Source: Bordetella sp. (GTDB taxonomy: Bacteria > Pseudomonadota > Gammaproteobacteria > Burkholderiales > Burkholderiaceae_B). Taken from it: a DNA stretch of 5,170 bases. The notes under the pieces are model-generated. The model was given only the letters and a program-made list of their open reading frames with translations, was not told where the DNA came from and did not search any database. Numbering within the stretch: position 1 is the stretch's first letter; each line of letters begins with the position of its first letter. The stretch is from positions 1-5,170 of the forward strand of contig DAIDKG010000288.1 of assembly GCA_027450125.1 (NCBI GenBank), read 5' to 3'. A program made the position numbers and the translations under genes. Positions 1 through 5,170 of the stretch are shown here, one piece after another.

Positions 1-76
1 ACTCAGGCGCCTGCGCGCCTTACGCCCACGACGCCTATGCTCGGGTTAGCGAATAGCGCGGCTCATTGCTTCGGGA
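1..76. other. Short region downstream of hisG, no gene supported
   Basis: These 76 bases follow the hisG stop codon. In related bacteria hisD often comes next, but no open frame running off the window edge from a plausible start is visible on the minus strand. The only ATG (complement of 64-66) closes after six codons with TAA at 46-48, and the GTG frame near position 31 also closes. A GC-rich self-complementary element lies at 4-20: a 10-bp palindrome at 4-13 and, overlapping it, a 6-bp stem (5-10 with 15-20) around a 4-nt loop. No T-run follows it on either strand, so I do not call it a terminator. Confidence 0.5.
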
Positions 77-730
77 TCAGTTCAGCGTAGCACGCGCGAA
101 GGCGTCGATGATGGGTTGCAGGCGTTCGCGGCGGGTCTTGAGCGCGGCCTGGTTGACGATCAGGCGCGAGGAGATCGGCATGATGTCCTCGACTGCGACC
201 AGGTCGTTGGCGCGCAGGGTGTTGCCGGTGGAGACCAGGTCGACGATGCAGTCGGCCAGGCCGACCAGCGGCGCAAGTTCCATCGAGCCGTAGAGCTTGA
301 TGATGTCGGCGTACACGCCCTTGGCGGCGAAGTGCTCGCGCGCGGCGCGCGGGTATTTGGTGGCCACGCGCAGGCGCGCGCCCTGGTGCACGGCGGCGTC
401 GTAGTCGAAGCCGCGGCGCACGGCCACGCACAGGCGGCAGCGGGCGATGTCCAGGTCGATGGGCTGGTAGAGCCGGCCGGGCTGGTCCTCGGCGTATTCG
501 TGCAGCACGTCCTTGCCGGCGATGCCCAGGTCGGCCGCACCGTATTGCACGTAGGTGGGCACGTCGGAGGCGCGCACGATGATCAGGCGCAGGCCCGGAT
601 CGCTGGTGGGCAGGATGAGCTTGCGCGAGTCTTCCGGGCTTTCGGGCACCGAGATGCCGGCTTCGGACAGTAGCGGCAGGGTGTCGTCGAAAATGCGGCC
701 CTTGGAGAGGGCAAGCGTGATCGGTTCCAT
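77..730 (-). CDS. hisG: ATP phosphoribosyltransferase catalytic subunit, short form (HisG-S)
   Basis: HisG condenses ATP with PRPP to give phosphoribosyl-ATP, the first and feedback-regulated step of histidine synthesis, in the cytoplasm. The 217-residue product has the family landmarks: an N-terminal ALSKGRI segment (residues 7-13), the [11 protein letters not shown] stretch (64-74) and the PRPP-binding loop [12 protein letters not shown] (164-175). Its length matches the short form, which lacks the C-terminal regulatory ACT-like domain of long HisG (about 300 residues). Short HisG enzymes are known to need the HisRS-like partner HisZ for activity and histidine inhibition; hisZ is not in this window. 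The ATG shares its A with the TGA of murA (TGATG), and a modest GGAAAG ribosome-binding site lies 5 nt upstream inside murA. Translation is therefore probably coupled to murA. The gene is intact, with a TGA stop at 77-79. Confidence 0.96.
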   Translation of the reverse strand: MEPITLALSKGRIFDDTLPLLSEAGISVPESPEDSRKLILPTSDPGLRLIIVRASDVPTYVQYGAADLGIAGKDVLHEYAEDQPGRLYQPIDLDIARCRLCVAVRRGFDYDAAVHQGARLRVATKYPRAAREHFAAKGVYADIIKLYGSMELAPLVGLADCIVDLVSTGNTLRANDLVAVEDIMPISSRLIVNQAALKTRRERLQPIIDAFARATLN

Positions 731-1989
731 CAGGGCTTTCCGGTGAGTCGTTCGATCTGGGCGCCCAGGGCGCTGAGTTTGCGTTCCATGCGGTCGTAGC
801 CGCGGTCCAGATGGTAGACGCGGTCGATGACGGTCTCGCCCTCGGCGACCAGGCCGGCGATGACCAGGCCTGCCGAGGCCCGCAGGTCGGTGGCCATGAC
901 CGTGGCGCCGGACAGGCGCGGCACGCCGCGCACCACGGCGGTATGGCCGTCGATATCGATGTCGGCGCCCATGCGGCGCAGTTCCTGCACGTGCATGTAG
1001 CGGTTCTCGAAGATGGTTTCCACGACCACCGCGGTGCCGTCGGCGACAGAATCCAGGGCCATGAGCTGGGCCTGCATGTCGGTGGCGAAGCCGGGGTATT
1101 CGTGCGTGCGGGCGCCCACCGCGCGCGGGCGGCCCGAGATGGCGCCGCGGATCCAGCCCGGGCCGGTTTCGATGGCCAGGCCCGCCTCGGTGAGCTTGTC
1201 GAGCGTGGCGCCCATATGGCTCGGCTCGACATTGCGAAGCGTGATGTCGCCGCCGGCCGCGCCCACGGCGCACAGGAAGGTCCCGGCCTCGATGCGGTCG
1301 GGAATGACGCGGTGCTCGGCACCATGCAGGCGCTCGACGCCTTCGATGACGATGCGGTCGGTGCCGTGGCCCTGGATGTCGGCGCCCATCTTGATGAGCA
1401 GTTCGGCCAGGTCCACGACTTCGGGCTCGCGCGCGGCGTTTTCCAGCACGGTGCGGCCCTGGGCCAGCACGGCCGCCATGAGCAGGTTCTCGGTGCCGGT
1501 GACGGTGACCATGTCGGTGCGGATCGACGCGCCCTTCAGGCGCTTGGCGCGGGCCACGATGAAGCCGTGCTCGATCTCGATCTCGGCGCCCAGCGCGGCC
1601 ATCCCTTTGATGTGCTGGTCCACCGGACGCTGGCCGATGCCACAGCCGCCGGGCAGCGAGACGCGCACTTCGCCAAAGCGCGCCAGGAGCGGCCCCAGCA
1701 CCAGCACGGAAGCGCGCATGGTCTTGACCAATTCATAGGGGGCTTCGAGCTTGTCGACCTGATTGGCCTGCAGCGTGACGGATTCGCCATTTTGCTCGGC
1801 GCGCACGCCCATCAGGCGCAGCAGCTTGAGCATGGTGTTGGTGTCGTTCAGCGCCGGCACGTTGGCCAGATGCACCGGGTCGGCCGTGAGCAGGCCGGCA
1901 CAGAGGATGGGCAGGGCGGCGTTCTTGGCGCCGGAAACGACGACTTCGCCCTGCAACCGGCGGCCGCCGGTGATGCGCAATTTGTCCAT
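730..1989 (-). CDS. murA: UDP-N-acetylglucosamine 1-carboxyvinyltransferase (MurA)
   Basis: MurA transfers enolpyruvate from PEP to UDP-GlcNAc, the first committed cytoplasmic step of peptidoglycan synthesis. The product has 419 residues, the same length as E. coli MurA. Visible landmarks are the SGAKN substrate motif (K22, N23); the catalytic loop [11 protein letters not shown] with C116 (equivalent to E. coli C115); the TDMQAQ motif with D304, the general-base position; the [10 protein letters not shown] segment (368-376); and HLDRGY with R396 near the C-terminus. The active-site residue is Cys, not the Asp found in intrinsically fosfomycin-resistant MurA proteins, so this is the fosfomycin-sensitive type at that position. 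I chose the ATG at 1989 over an in-frame TTG at 1992: the ATG gives the family-standard MDKLRI start, shares its base with the ibaG TGA (TGATG), and has an AGGTG site 4 nt upstream. The gene is intact and is followed by a one-base overlap with hisG. Confidence 0.98.
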   Translation of the reverse strand: MDKLRITGGRRLQGEVVVSGAKNAALPILCAGLLTADPVHLANVPALNDTNTMLKLLRLMGVRAEQNGESVTLQANQVDKLEAPYELVKTMRASVLVLGPLLARFGEVRVSLPGGCGIGQRPVDQHIKGMAALGAEIEIEHGFIVARAKRLKGASIRTDMVTVTGTENLLMAAVLAQGRTVLENAAREPEVVDLAELLIKMGADIQGHGTDRIVIEGVERLHGAEHRVIPDRIEAGTFLCAVGAAGGDITLRNVEPSHMGATLDKLTEAGLAIETGPGWIRGAISGRPRAVGARTHEYPGFATDMQAQLMALDSVADGTAVVVETIFENRYMHVQELRRMGADIDIDGHTAVVRGVPRLSGATVMATDLRASAGLVIAGLVAEGETVIDRVYHLDRGYDRMERKLSALGAQIERLTGKP

Positions 1990-2234
1990 CAATCACCTGC
2001 CTTGGCGTATTCGCCGGGAGTCAGGGTGCGCATCGACAGCGCGTGGATTTCGGCCTTCATGCGATCGCCCAGCGCGGCATAGACGAGCTGGTGGCGGGCG
2101 ATGGGGCGCTTGCCTTCGAAGGCGTTGCTGACGATGACGGCGTCGAAATGCGAGCCGTCGCCGGTGACGTCGATGTGTTCGCAGGGCAGGCCCGCGGCAA
2201 TGTATTCGCGTACCTGTTCGGGGGTGGGGAGCAT
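1989..2234 (-). CDS. ibaG: BolA-family protein, IbaG/YrbA type
   Basis: This is a small, complete 81-residue BolA-fold protein. The [15 protein letters not shown] segment (residues 23-37) is typical of the IbaG/YrbA branch, followed by RHQLVYAAL (47-55) in the conserved BolA helix and [11 protein letters not shown] near the C-terminus. H48 is at the position commonly used by BolA proteins to bind a bridging [2Fe-2S] cluster with a monothiol glutaredoxin. IbaG in E. coli is linked to acid stress and iron-sulfur handling and also lies directly upstream of murA, which supports the assignment. The ATG at 2234 is preceded by AGGA with a 7-nt spacer. The gene begins 23 nt after the permease stop, and its TGA overlaps the murA ATG. 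C18 lies near the predicted metal-binding surface, but I cannot tell from sequence whether it is a ligand. Confidence 0.93.
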   Translation of the reverse strand: MLPTPEQVREYIAAGLPCEHIDVTGDGSHFDAVIVSNAFEGKRPIARHQLVYAALGDRMKAEIHALSMRTLTPGEYAKAGD

Positions 2235-2241
2235 GGACGTA

Positions 2242-2245
2242 TCCT
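2242..2245 (-). promoter_or_regulatory. Ribosome-binding site of ibaG
   Basis: AGGA on the minus strand, 7 nt before the ATG at 2234, lies in the 23-nt gap between the permease and ibaG. It supports the 81-residue start, since the frame stays open upstream into permease-coding sequence. Confidence 0.6.
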
Positions 2246-2257
2246 GTGCGAAAGATA

Positions 2258-3076
2258 TCAGAGACGCAGCTTGTAGCCGCTGGCCAGCAGACGCAGCGCG
2301 ATCAGCATGAGCGCTGCGAAGACGCCGGCCACGACGGCCAGGCCATGCCAGGGCGACACATCGGACACGGCGAAAAAGCCGTAGCGAAAGCCGTCGATGG
2401 TGTAGAAGAGCGGATTCCAGTGCGACACGGCCAGCCAGAACGGCGGCAGGGTATGGATGGAGTAGAACACGCCGGACAGGAAGGTGGCCGGCATGATGAG
2501 AAAGTTCTGGAAGGCCGAGAGCTGGTCGAATTTTTCCGACCAGAGACCGGCGATCAGCCCCAGCGTGCCCATGATGCCGCAGGACAGCAGGCCGAAGACC
2601 AATACCCACAGGGGCTGTGCCGGCATGAGGGGCGCGAAGTACAGCGCCGTGAGCCATACGCACAGGCCCACCGCCAGGCCGCGCGCCACGGCAGCCAGCA
2701 CGTAGGCGCCGAAGATCTCGTAGTGCGACATGGGCGGCAGCAGGATGAACACCAGGTTGCCCGACATGCGGCTCTGGATGATGGACGAGGACGGGTTGGC
2801 GAAGGCGTTCTGCAGCATGCTCATCATCATCAGCCCCGGGATGAGGAAGGCCGTGTAGGGCACGCGGCCGTACACCAGCGTGTGGCCTTCGAGCACGTGG
2901 GCGAACACCACCAGATAGAGCAGGGCGGTGATGACGGGCGCGGCGACGGTCTGGAACGCGACTTTCCAGAAGCGCTGCAGCTCCTTGCGCAGCAGCGTGG
3001 GAAAGCCCAGGCCGGCCCGCAGTTGCGGCTGCAGCGTCGTCGCGGGTTGCGCCAGAGGTGCGATGGGCGGGTTCAT
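2258..3076 (-). CDS. ABC-2 type transporter permease, YadH-like
   Basis: This is the integral inner-membrane subunit of an ABC transporter, complete at 272 residues. It has a cytoplasmic N-terminus with the amphipathic LLRKELQRFWKV segment (28-39), then about six hydrophobic segments at roughly 42-62, 73-95, 119-147, 153-178, 190-208 and 245-265. The pattern FLIPGLMMMSMLQNAFAN (77-94) and the PPFWLAVSHWNPLFYTIDGFRYGFF region (211-235) closely resemble E. coli YadH. The first 20 or so residues are a Pro/Gln/Ala-rich extension that YadH does not have. The ATG at 3076 overlaps the ATPase stop (ATGA) and is preceded by GGGAGG with a 6-nt spacer, so the two subunits are almost certainly co-translated. 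The family consists mainly of exporters; the substrate is unknown. The neighbouring mla and murA genes suggest an envelope role, but that is inference. Confidence 0.92.
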   Translation of the reverse strand: MNPPIAPLAQPATTLQPQLRAGLGFPTLLRKELQRFWKVAFQTVAAPVITALLYLVVFAHVLEGHTLVYGRVPYTAFLIPGLMMMSMLQNAFANPSSSIIQSRMSGNLVFILLPPMSHYEIFGAYVLAAVARGLAVGLCVWLTALYFAPLMPAQPLWVLVFGLLSCGIMGTLGLIAGLWSEKFDQLSAFQNFLIMPATFLSGVFYSIHTLPPFWLAVSHWNPLFYTIDGFRYGFFAVSDVSPWHGLAVVAGVFAALMLIALRLLASGYKLRL

Positions 3077-3876
3077 GCCGCGACCTCCCGCGCCGCAGGA
3101 TCGGACGCCTCGTCGCGCATGATGCGCACGAAGGCGTCTTCCAGGTCCGCGCCGCCCACGCGCGCCAGCAGGGCGGCCGTGGTGTCCAGCGCCACCAGCC
3201 TGCCGCGCTTGAGCATGGCGATGCGCCCGCACAGCGCCTCGGCTTCTTCGAGATAGTGAGTGGTCAGCATGATGGTGTGGCCCGCGCGGTTCAGGCGCGA
3301 GATGAACTGCCACAGCGTGTGGCGCAGGTCCACGTCCACGCCGGCGGTGGGCTCGTCCAGCACGATGACCGGCGGGCGGTGCACCAGGGCCTGCGCTACC
3401 AGCACGCGCCGCTTCATGCCGCCGGACAGAGCGCGCATATTGCTGTCGGCCTTGTCGGACAGCCCCAGGTTGTGGAGGATTTCGTCGATCCAGTCGTCGT
3501 TGTGGCGCAGGCCGAAATAGCCGGACTGGTTGCGCAGCGTTTCGCGCACCGTGAAAAAGGGGTCGTAGACCAGCTCCTGCGGCACCACGCCCAGGGCGCG
3601 CCGCGCCGCCTTGTAGTCGGAGGCGACGTCGTAGCCGCACACGCTGGCCTTGCCCCGGGTGGCGCGCGCCAGCCCTGCCAGGATGGAGATCAGCGTGGTC
3701 TTGCCGGCACCGTTGGGGCCCAGCAGGCCGAAGAACTCGCCCGGCTCGATGCACAGGCTGACATCGTCCAGGGCCTGGAAGCCCGGGCCGGCCGGCTGGC
3801 CCAGCCATTTGCGCCACCCGCGCGGGCGCGGCGGGTAGATTTTGGAGATGTGTTCGAGACTGACGGCGGCAGACAT
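3073..3876 (-). CDS. ABC transporter ATP-binding protein, YadG-like
   Basis: This cytoplasmic ATPase subunit is complete at 267 residues and pairs with the downstream permease. All nucleotide-binding motifs are present: Walker A GPNGAGKTT (53-61), Q-loop Q100, signature LSGGMKRR (150-157), Walker B VIVLDEPT (170-177, with D174 and E175), D-loop AGVD (178-181) and switch H207 in TTHYLEEAE. The sequence around the signature and Walker B matches E. coli YadG closely. Two differences from YadG are visible. About 15 extra basic/aromatic, proline-rich residues (around 17-31) lie between the first strand and ALDDVSL. The C-terminus is about 40 residues shorter (267 versus about 308), with ALLARVGG running almost directly into LEDAFVRIM. 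The ATG at 3876 opens the frame but has no good Shine-Dalgarno site; a strong hairpin ends 10 nt upstream. The transported substrate is unknown. Confidence 0.94.
   Translation of the reverse strand: MSAAVSLEHISKIYPPRPRGWRKWLGQPAGPGFQALDDVSLCIEPGEFFGLLGPNGAGKTTLISILAGLARATRGKASVCGYDVASDYKAARRALGVVPQELVYDPFFTVRETLRNQSGYFGLRHNDDWIDEILHNLGLSDKADSNMRALSGGMKRRVLVAQALVHRPPVIVLDEPTAGVDVDLRHTLWQFISRLNRAGHTIMLTTHYLEEAEALCGRIAMLKRGRLVALDTTAALLARVGGADLEDAFVRIMRDEASDPAAREVAA
3084..3089 (-). promoter_or_regulatory. Ribosome-binding site of the ABC permease
   Basis: GGGAGG on the minus strand, 6 nt before the ATG at 3076, lies inside the 3' end of the ATPase gene. This strong site fixes the permease start, whose frame is otherwise open well upstream, and fits coupled expression of the two subunits. 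Confidence 0.75.
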
Positions 3877-3886
3877 GGATGAGCAG

Positions 3887-3911
3887 CAGCCCGATCCCCG
3901 GGATCGGGCTG
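3887..3911 (-). repeat. GC-rich perfect hairpin just upstream of the ATPase start
   Basis: An 11-bp perfect inverted repeat (3887-3897 with 3901-3911) flanks a 3-nt loop. In a minus-strand transcript the stem would end 10 nt before the ATPase ATG at 3876, where the ribosome-binding site should lie. No T-run follows it in the direction of transcription (CTGCTCATCC follows), so it is not a typical intrinsic terminator. It may influence translation or mRNA stability; the function is not established. Confidence 0.6.
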
Positions 3912-3950
3912 AAAAAGAACGAATTTCACATTATATAAGGGTGAAATTCG
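3912..3950 (-). terminator. Possible rho-independent terminator after mlaC
   Basis: Reading the minus strand, 2 nt after the mlaC stop there is a perfect 10-bp inverted repeat (3941-3950 with 3920-3929, arms CGAATTTCAC and GTGAAATTCG) around an 11-nt loop. It is followed at once by the T-rich run TTCTTTTT (3919-3912). The position and order of parts fit an intrinsic terminator for the mla genes. Against it, the stem is rather AT-rich, the loop is large and the T-run is interrupted by a C, so termination may be partial. The same dyad could be a protein-binding operator. Confidence 0.5.
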
Positions 3951-3956
3951 GGTCAG
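3930..3956 (-). promoter_or_regulatory. Candidate sigma-70 promoter for the ABC-ibaG-murA-hisG unit
   Basis: A perfect -10 hexamer TATAAT lies on the minus strand at 3935-3930, in the only AT-rich island of the window. The best -35 candidate is CTGACC (3956-3951; four of six matches to TTGACA), with a 15-bp spacer shorter than the optimal 17. The hexamer lies inside the loop of the 3920-3950 inverted repeat. If used, transcription would start near 3923, giving an untranslated leader of about 47 nt that contains the 3887-3911 hairpin. The weak -35 and short spacer make this tentative. Confidence 0.35.
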
Positions 3957-4600
3957 TTGCCGCTGTTGCGCTGGTTGAGCGCCTTGATCAGTCCGTCGAT
4001 GCCGCTCTGCTCGATCTGCTGCGCGAACTGGTTGCGGTAGTTCTGGATCAGCCAGACCGCTTCCACGTTCAGATCGTAGATCTGCCACCCTTGCGGGCCC
4101 TTGCTCAGGCGGTAGTCGACCTCGACGGGCTGGGCATTGGAGTTGGCGGTGATGGTCGTGCGCACGACGGCATCGTTGCCCTGGACGTCATTGGAGCGCT
4201 TGGGCAGCAGCTTGATGGTGGTGCTCGGGTCCACGCGGGTGAGCGCGCCGCTGTAGGTGCGGATCAGGGTGCCGCGAAAGGCCTGGGCCAGCTCGGTGCG
4301 CTGCTGCGGCGTGGCCTGGCGCCAATAGCGGCCGGCGGCCAGGCGGGTGGTCTTTTCGAAGTCGACATAGGGCAGCACGTACTGGTCCACTACCTTGTTG
4401 ATGCGCGCGATGTCGCTTTCCCGGGTGGAGCCGCCGGCCTTGAGCGCGTCGAGGGCCTGGTTGGCCACCGTGAACACGAGCTGGTCGGGCGGGCCGTTGG
4501 GGTCGGGCTTGCCGGTCTGGGCCTGGGCGGCGGTGGCCGCACAGGCCAGGAGCGCGGCGCACAGCAGGCGCTGCAAGGTGGCGGGAAATGAGAACAGCAT
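3953..4600 (-). CDS. mlaC: Mla system periplasmic phospholipid-binding protein MlaC (Ttg2D family)
   Basis: MlaC is the soluble carrier that shuttles phospholipids between outer-membrane MlaA and the inner-membrane MlaFEDB complex. The product has 215 residues with a clear signal peptide: a hydrophobic core from about residue 11 to 24 and a likely cleavage after AQA (25-27). The mature part shows the family pattern, including VDQYVLPYVDFEKTTRLAAG (71-90), a QRTELAQAFRGTLIRTYSGAL stretch (100-120), VDYRLSKGPQGWQIYDLNVEAVWLI (161-185) and a C-terminal helix ending in GIDGLIKALNQRN. Residues 17-20 (LLAC) weakly resemble a lipobox, but the following AATAAQAQ fits ordinary signal peptidase I cleavage better and MlaC is normally soluble. 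The ATG at 4600 has a strong AAGGAG site 5 nt upstream overlapping the mlaA stop. The gene is intact and is followed by the inverted-repeat region. Confidence 0.96.
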   Translation of the reverse strand: MLFSFPATLQRLLCAALLACAATAAQAQTGKPDPNGPPDQLVFTVANQALDALKAGGSTRESDIARINKVVDQYVLPYVDFEKTTRLAAGRYWRQATPQQRTELAQAFRGTLIRTYSGALTRVDPSTTIKLLPKRSNDVQGNDAVVRTTITANSNAQPVEVDYRLSKGPQGWQIYDLNVEAVWLIQNYRNQFAQQIEQSGIDGLIKALNQRNSGN

Positions 4601-4605
4601 GAAAA

Positions 4606-4611
4606 CTCCTT
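4606..4611 (-). promoter_or_regulatory. Ribosome-binding site of mlaC overlapping the mlaA stop
   Basis: AAGGAG on the minus strand lies 5 nt before the mlaC ATG at 4600 and overlaps the TAA of mlaA (4612-4610, read as TAAGGAG). This strong site fixes the mlaC start and suggests that mlaA and mlaC are translated from one message. Confidence 0.75.
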
Positions 4612-5170
4612 ACTTGGCCGGCGCGGCGGACGGGGACGGCGCGCTGGGCGTGGGCGTGTCTTGCTCGTCGTCGTTGTAATTGGGCAAGGCCTCGTCGTTC
4701 GCCTTGTTGCCGCGCACCATGGCCGCGCGGCGCTGCAGGTAGGCATCGCGCACGAAGCTGTAGGGATCGAGCGCGGTGTGGTCGATGGTGTTGGTCACGT
4801 CCAGCAGGCTGGCTCGCCTGTCGACGAAATACAGGCCATAGAGCGAATTGCGCAGGCCCACGTTGCGGATGTCGTGCATCGCCAGCGGATCGCCGAACCA
4901 GTCGGCGGTCATGCCCACGCCGTCGCGCACCGTGCTCGGACCGAGCAGGGGCAGCACCAGGTACGGCCCCTGGCCCAGGCCCCATACGCCGAGCGTGGTG
5001 CCGAAATCGCTGGGGATCTTGGGGTCGCCGGTGCGCGAGGCGATGTCCAGGCAGCCGCCCAGGCCCATGGTGGTGTTCAGCATGAAGCGGCCCCACATGT
5101 TGATGGCCTCCAGGCCGCGCTCCTGCAGCATGAGATTGATGCCGCCCCAGACGTCGCCCAGATTGCTGAA
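4610..5170 (-). CDS. mlaA: Mla system outer-membrane lipoprotein MlaA/VacJ (partial, C-terminal part)
   Basis: MlaA is a ring-shaped lipoprotein in the outer membrane that removes mislocalised phospholipids from the outer leaflet and passes them to MlaC. The window holds the last 186 codons; the frame is open to the edge at 5170, so the N-terminus and its lipobox lie outside. Family patterns are clear: NLGDVWGGIN at the edge, RFMLNTTMGLGGCLDIA, DFGTTLGVWGLGQGPYLVLPLLGPSTVRD, and then NSLYGLYFVDRRASLL. The last 20 or so residues form an acidic then Pro/Ser/Ala-rich tail (DDEQDT followed by PTPSAPSPSAAPAK), probably disordered in the periplasm. The stop is TAA at 4612-4610 and mlaC begins 9 nt later. 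In many proteobacteria mlaF, mlaE and mlaD lie nearby, and here they would be expected beyond position 5170. Confidence 0.96.
   Translation of the reverse strand, partial: FSNLGDVWGGINLMLQERGLEAINMWGRFMLNTTMGLGGCLDIASRTGDPKIPSDFGTTLGVWGLGQGPYLVLPLLGPSTVRDGVGMTADWFGDPLAMHDIRNVGLRNSLYGLYFVDRRASLLDVTNTIDHTALDPYSFVRDAYLQRRAAMVRGNKANDEALPNYNDDEQDTPTPSAPSPSAAPAK

Noticed and set aside
4..20. GC-rich palindrome as a rho-independent terminator after hisG
   Set aside because: No T-run follows on either strand within the window, and the stem is only 6 bp.
46..66. Six-codon ATG-to-TAA frame after hisG on the minus strand
   Set aside because: It is too short to support as a gene, and no leader-peptide feature such as a run of His codons is present.
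63..1325. Minus-strand 420-codon frame overlapping hisG and murA in another phase
   Set aside because: It is Arg/Pro/Ser/Ala-rich out-of-frame translation across two clear genes, with no conserved motif.
1987..1992. TTG at 1992 as an alternative murA start
   Set aside because: The ATG one codon downstream gives the standard MurA N-terminus, has better spacing from the AGGTG site, and forms the same TGATG overlap as seen at hisG.
811..2082. Long plus-strand open frame (423 codons) opposite murA and ibaG
   Set aside because: It lies antisense to well-conserved murA and ibaG. Its translation is rich in His, Gly, Asp and Ala with no recognisable domain, typical of a shadow frame in GC-rich DNA.
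2246..3256. Long plus-strand open frame (336 codons) opposite the ABC permease and the end of the ATPase
   Set aside because: The translation is low-complexity and very rich in Gln, Arg, His and Gly, crosses two real genes on the other strand, and shows no family motif.
3058..3882. Plus-strand open frame of 274 codons opposite the ATPase
   Set aside because: It mirrors the ATPase gene almost end to end, and the Walker and signature motifs on the minus strand leave no doubt which strand is coding.
4541..4543. Possible lipobox cysteine (C20) in the MlaC signal peptide
   Set aside because: The LLAC context is a poor lipobox (Leu at -2), and an AQA signal peptidase I site follows shortly after. 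MlaC proteins are soluble in the periplasm.
3842..4591. Plus-strand open frame of 249 codons opposite mlaC
   Set aside because: It is an antisense shadow of mlaC, runs through the inverted repeats, and has no recognisable domain.
1..5170. Mobile elements, CRISPR arrays, tRNA or rRNA genes
   Set aside because: No transposase-like frame, terminal inverted repeats, regularly spaced repeats or RNA-gene signatures were seen. The conserved housekeeping order shows no sign of insertion.

Overview
The window is a GC-rich, gene-dense stretch in which every supported gene lies on the minus strand, so transcription runs from high to low coordinates. Gene order, high G+C and protein character point to a betaproteobacterium of the Burkholderiales, probably Bordetella/Achromobacter-like (Alcaligenaceae). 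This placement is inferred from recognised sequence patterns and synteny, not from a search.

In transcription order the window holds: the C-terminal 186 codons of mlaA (outer-membrane lipoprotein of the Mla phospholipid-transport system, cut by the window edge at 5170); mlaC (periplasmic phospholipid carrier); a 76-bp AT-rich intergenic region with two inverted repeats, a T-rich run and a TATAAT hexamer; an ABC-transporter ATPase and its ABC-2 type permease, together resembling E. coli YadG/YadH; a BolA/IbaG-family gene; murA (UDP-GlcNAc enolpyruvyl transferase, first committed step of peptidoglycan synthesis); and short-form hisG (first step of histidine synthesis). The last 76 bases hold no gene that I can support.

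The genes are packed tightly. mlaA and mlaC are 9 nt apart, the ATPase and permease overlap by ATGA, and ibaG/murA and murA/hisG overlap by TGATG. The theme is cell-envelope maintenance: phospholipid retrieval from the outer membrane, an uncharacterised exporter, an iron-sulfur/stress-linked BolA protein and peptidoglycan precursor synthesis, followed by the start of a histidine cluster. The order mla genes - ibaG - murA is shared with E. coli, but here a YadGH-like ABC pair lies where a small STAS-domain gene (mlaB) would be expected.

Most of the window is ordinary, well-conserved housekeeping DNA and I do not see an undescribed system. The part most worth a second look is the intergenic region 3877-3952, the only real break in the gene string. 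It may be a terminator for the mla genes, a promoter/operator for the ABC-ibaG-murA-hisG unit, or both.
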